Assembly: GCA_015680685.1 (NCBI GenBank)
Contig: MNCI01024295.1
Location: 41,690 to 61,933, forward strand
Source of the DNA: Gnetum montanum
Lineage: Eukaryota > Streptophyta > Gnetopsida > Gnetales > Gnetaceae
Direction: 5' to 3'
DNA length: 20,244 nt
Positions 17,700 through 20,244 of this stretch are shown here, piece after piece (the first letter of the stretch is position 1; every line of letters begins with the position of its first letter). The notes under the pieces were generated by a model. The model saw only the letters and a list, made by a program, of their open reading frames with translations, had not been told where the DNA came from and ran no database searches. The position numbers and the translations under genes were made by a program.

Positions 17700-19450
17700 A
17701 AAATTTAATAGTATTATCTTTCTTTCCTTTCTAACTCTCTTCCACATTGGCTTCTAAATTATGGTTTTCTCCAATATCAAATGTGATATCCCATTCTTGG
17801 ATGTCAATGAAATTCAATCGTTCCTTACATAAAAATATTACTTTACATGTAAATAAGTTGAATTATTGTATAACTTGGAAAATAATGAAGTATGGACATG
17901 GAATTATGTGGAAAAATAAAATAGTAGAAATTTTTATTCATGTCTAGTTGATACACTATAAAGTCCTCTAGGTTATCTTCTTGTACCTTAGAGGAAATCA
18001 GGTAATGCCATCACGGTTAGGCTATCTAGCTAAAGGAGTGATCAATTCCTTCTTGTCCCACTTCGCCTGGCCCCTATCACTTGTTAATATTGGCTCCATA
18101 ACTCCATGCTGATATGATCTTTAATCCCAAACTTAAATTCAATAGGTCAAACCAATTTTTAAGGGGTACTATAAATAGTTGTAACCCCTAATGATGTAGC
18201 ACGCTTTCTTCTAAATGCTAATTACATGGTTATAGTACAATTCCATCTTAAACAAGTGATGGGAGATTATACCTTCTATTTAAAAATGATCTTAATTAGG
18301 ATTTTGAATGACTACAACTTGTAGTATCCTTGCAACTATCTTTCTATGTTGAAATGACATCCATGTAGGTTATCGTATGTGATGAAAATAACATTTAGCA
18401 AGCTAAGAAGAAAAGAAATCAAAGATAATATTTGCATTAGTCATTATCTTAAGCTTGAAGACAAACTAATTTTTATTTTATTAAAATAAATTGATGAGTA
18501 AATGTACCTTTTTGGCCATAATTTATCATAATTTTAATTTATTTTTCACTTTTTACAATTGAAAAATATGTTTTTATTAACCTAAAATATGACCTTAATC
18601 TTTTTTCTATAAATGTTATGGCCACAGACTGATATAGTAAACTAGTTTAGAAGTAATAAAAGGTTGCTATAAATTTGTTCTAACAAGTTGACTATTTATC
18701 TTTCTAAGTTATTAACATTTTTTATCCCATGTAATCCTATCCTCATAAATATTTGCAAAAATTGAAATTACATCACCATCTTATAAAGTCAAGCATTGAT
18801 CATCATCTTGTTTTGGGCTTTAACAAGAATGATAACTAGAGTAGATTCACTCCTATTAATTTAACCTTCAATTACCACTAAATCCAAATGTTACAAAAGA
18901 TAATTTAATATTCTATAAAATGAGAAAACTAGCTATCTTTAAATAATGAAAGAGAAGATTACAATGGGGTTTCACAACACATAATATCCAAATCACTCAC
19001 AAACACTTAATGATTCTTCAAAGCATGAGGCTCTACAACCACACAGATATTGCTCTTAATGCAAGGCATAACCAAATGAGGATATCTTCCATAACATAGG
19101 ATTGATATCTTAACATACAAGTAAGAACATAAGAAACACAACTAAACACATAAAAAATTGATCTTAGTGTTGCAACCCAGTCATGCACTCATGTAATGTG
19201 CTTTCATGACATCTCTTACTAACTGTCCCTTACAAAAATATGAAACAATCATAATATTTATGGAAAAACCAAGATAAGGAACCTAAAAATGGTTTCCCAA
19301 GATCAACTTAAATATTCCACATTTTTTCTATCTTTTTCTATCATCTCTTGGCTATTTTCCAATTGGAACTCTAAATTCAGAAGCCTCCTCAAACATATGG
19401 TTTATCTCTAGCCTTTCTTAGGAATTATTTATATTAAACACCATTTGAAT
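17700..19450. other. AT-rich sequence, nothing firm
   Basis: No coding sequence or transposon end is recognised. One promoter-like item is listed separately (18161-18187). A 66-codon open frame at 17747-17947 has no motif and no support. Confidence 0.5.
18161..18187 (+). promoter_or_regulatory. TATA-like box inside a small inverted repeat
   Basis: AGGGGT (18162-18167) and ACCCCT (18183-18188) face each other around ACTATAAATAG. It could be a decayed LTR promoter. No gene follows. Confidence 0.25.
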
Positions 19451-19455
19451 GAGAG

Positions 19456-19969
19456 TGATGAGCGGTGAGGTACCCCTACACTCAACCATATGAATATGAG
19501 CGTTACACGTGCGATCCGGTTGAACTCCGCAGACGGGCTAGTTGTGGCACCTAGATAGTTAGCATTAAGATAGTTAGATAGTTGTGGCTACTTGTGGCAC
19601 CTAGATTAATTAATCTCAATATTTATTTTTGGTCATGTGCATGTCCAAGTACATCACACTCAAATAAGGATGCTGTACAATTACAATCACCTCACTGTGG
19701 TCATGCACTGGGACAAAAGGGTTGAGGGAAAGAACTACTAAAAACTTAAACACTTAAAAAAAATTATAAAACTAAGAAATAATGCCTAGAAAAAGGAAAG
19801 CTACCTATTATTTATAGAAATTTAGACAGGTCGTGATATCATAGTGGAAGATGTGATATCGCATACGCAATATCATGGCTATGATATCGGGGCTCTGATA
19901 ACTGGGCCTGATAGACCATATCTTGTATCAAGGCTTCAATAAGTAGGCCTGACAGACCATGACTCATCA
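19456..19969 (-). repeat. 3' LTR of the second family copy, 514 bp
   Basis: On the minus strand it begins TGATGAG (19969-19963) and ends CTCATCA (19462-19456), a perfect 7-base inverted terminus. It shares with the 6095-6896 LTR the GATATC palindromes, the TATA box, the block around GATTGTAATTGTACAGCATC (about 19697-19631) and the terminal block with ACCGGATCGCACGTGTAACG. It lacks about 430 bases present in the other LTR and has a local duplication of GTGGCACCTAGAT. Confidence 0.75.
19809..19890 (-). promoter_or_regulatory. U3 palindromes and TATA box of the second family LTR
   Basis: The minus strand has GATATCATAGCCATGATATT, then GCGTATGCGATATCACATC and TATGATATCACGACC (about 19885-19832). 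CTATAAATAATAGG follows (TATA box about 19818-19810). This is the same arrangement as at 6101-6171 and 10422-10560. Confidence 0.55.
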
Positions 19970-19980
19970 TACCCCCACAA
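19970..19980 (-). other. Polypurine tract of the second family copy
   Basis: The minus strand reads TTGTGGGGGTA directly before the TGATGAG start of the LTR. A G-rich tract immediately upstream of a TG start is the normal plus-strand primer arrangement. Confidence 0.6.
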
Positions 19981-20144
19981 CTGTAGAACAACTCATCCTT
20001 GAGTCAAAGAAAGTTAGGAATAAGTTTAATTAATTACATAGTGGATAGGTATGGGATTATTGACTAACTAGGAATTTATTTATGCCACAGTGGAGAATTA
20101 AACAAAATTTGGACACAGAAAAAAAAAGAAAAAACTTATGGAAC

Positions 20145-20244
20145 TCATGGGGTTCCCAGTAGTGGTGACTCCTCTATGGGTGTCTTTCCTTTGTTTTTTC
20201 ACTCTAGGATTCTGAGATTGATATTGTTGAAGAAGTGCCTAAAG
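20145..20244 (-). pseudogene. C-terminus of the second (coiled-coil) frame, second copy
   Basis: The minus-strand end reads NKGKTPIEESPLLGTP and then TGA (20147-20145). The main element ends DKGKAPMEEPPPLGTT and then TGA. DNA upstream also aligns (CTTCAACAATATCAA against CTTCAACACCATCAA), though an in-frame stop shows this copy is broken as well. The rest lies beyond the window. Confidence 0.7.

Larger units (their letters stand above)
19456..20244 (-). mobile_element. Second copy of the main family, 3' end, minus strand
   Basis: Read on the minus strand from the window edge, the order is the C-terminus of the second frame (20244-20145), about 165 bases of spacer, a purine tract (19980-19970) and the 3' LTR (19969-19456). 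Order, coding end and LTR all match the 6095-14444 element, which shows the gag-plus-coiled-coil arrangement belongs to a repeated family. The 5' part is outside the window. Confidence 0.75.

Overview
The window looks like repeat-dominated nuclear DNA from a large-genome seed plant. A conifer or other gymnosperm is my guess, but the sequence does not prove it. It is AT-rich and has no intact protein gene. Nearly everything recognisable is old LTR retrotransposon sequence, broken mostly by TAA/TAG/TGA codons of the kind C-to-T decay produces. I found no rRNA, functional tRNA, CRISPR array or bacterial-style operon.

Layout. (1) 1-2138, + strand: the decayed gag-protease reading frame of a Ty3/gypsy-like element. 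It ends a few bases before a purine tract and a possible 3' LTR, with no reverse transcriptase or integrase between. (2) About 2820-5368, - strand: the 5' end of a second gypsy-like element, with an LTR (4071-5368), a degenerate initiator-Met-tRNA primer site (4038-4052), a leader and a broken gag. (3) 6095-14444, + strand: the main object, an 8.35-kb element bounded by a perfect 5-bp target duplication (ggatc at 6090-6094 and 14445-14449). It has a 5' LTR, a tRNA-Asp primer site (6898-6915), a gag frame of about 660 codons, a 1.4-kb spacer, an internal promoter-like block of GATATC palindromes with a TATA box, a probable splice acceptor directly before an ATG, and a second frame of about 925 codons with a long coiled-coil part. 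No pol was seen. (4) 14450-19455: AT-rich sequence with a SINE-like tRNA-derived head and a decayed multi-exon coding remnant. (5) 19456-20244, - strand: the 3' LTR, purine tract and second-frame C-terminus of another copy of the family in (3), running off the window.

The most interesting result is that (3) and (5) appear to define a non-autonomous Tat/Athila-like family. It carries gag plus a long coiled-coil protein, and the second gene may have its own promoter and spliced leader. Its LTRs share a GATATC/GCGATATCGC palindrome module just upstream of TATA.

An assembly caution applies. Four single Ns bracket two segments (4425-4466 and 13846-14311). Each is a perfect or near-perfect inverted copy of sequence just upstream. 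The second one sits where most of the 3' LTR of the main element should be. Both look like gap-filling errors rather than biology until reads show otherwise.
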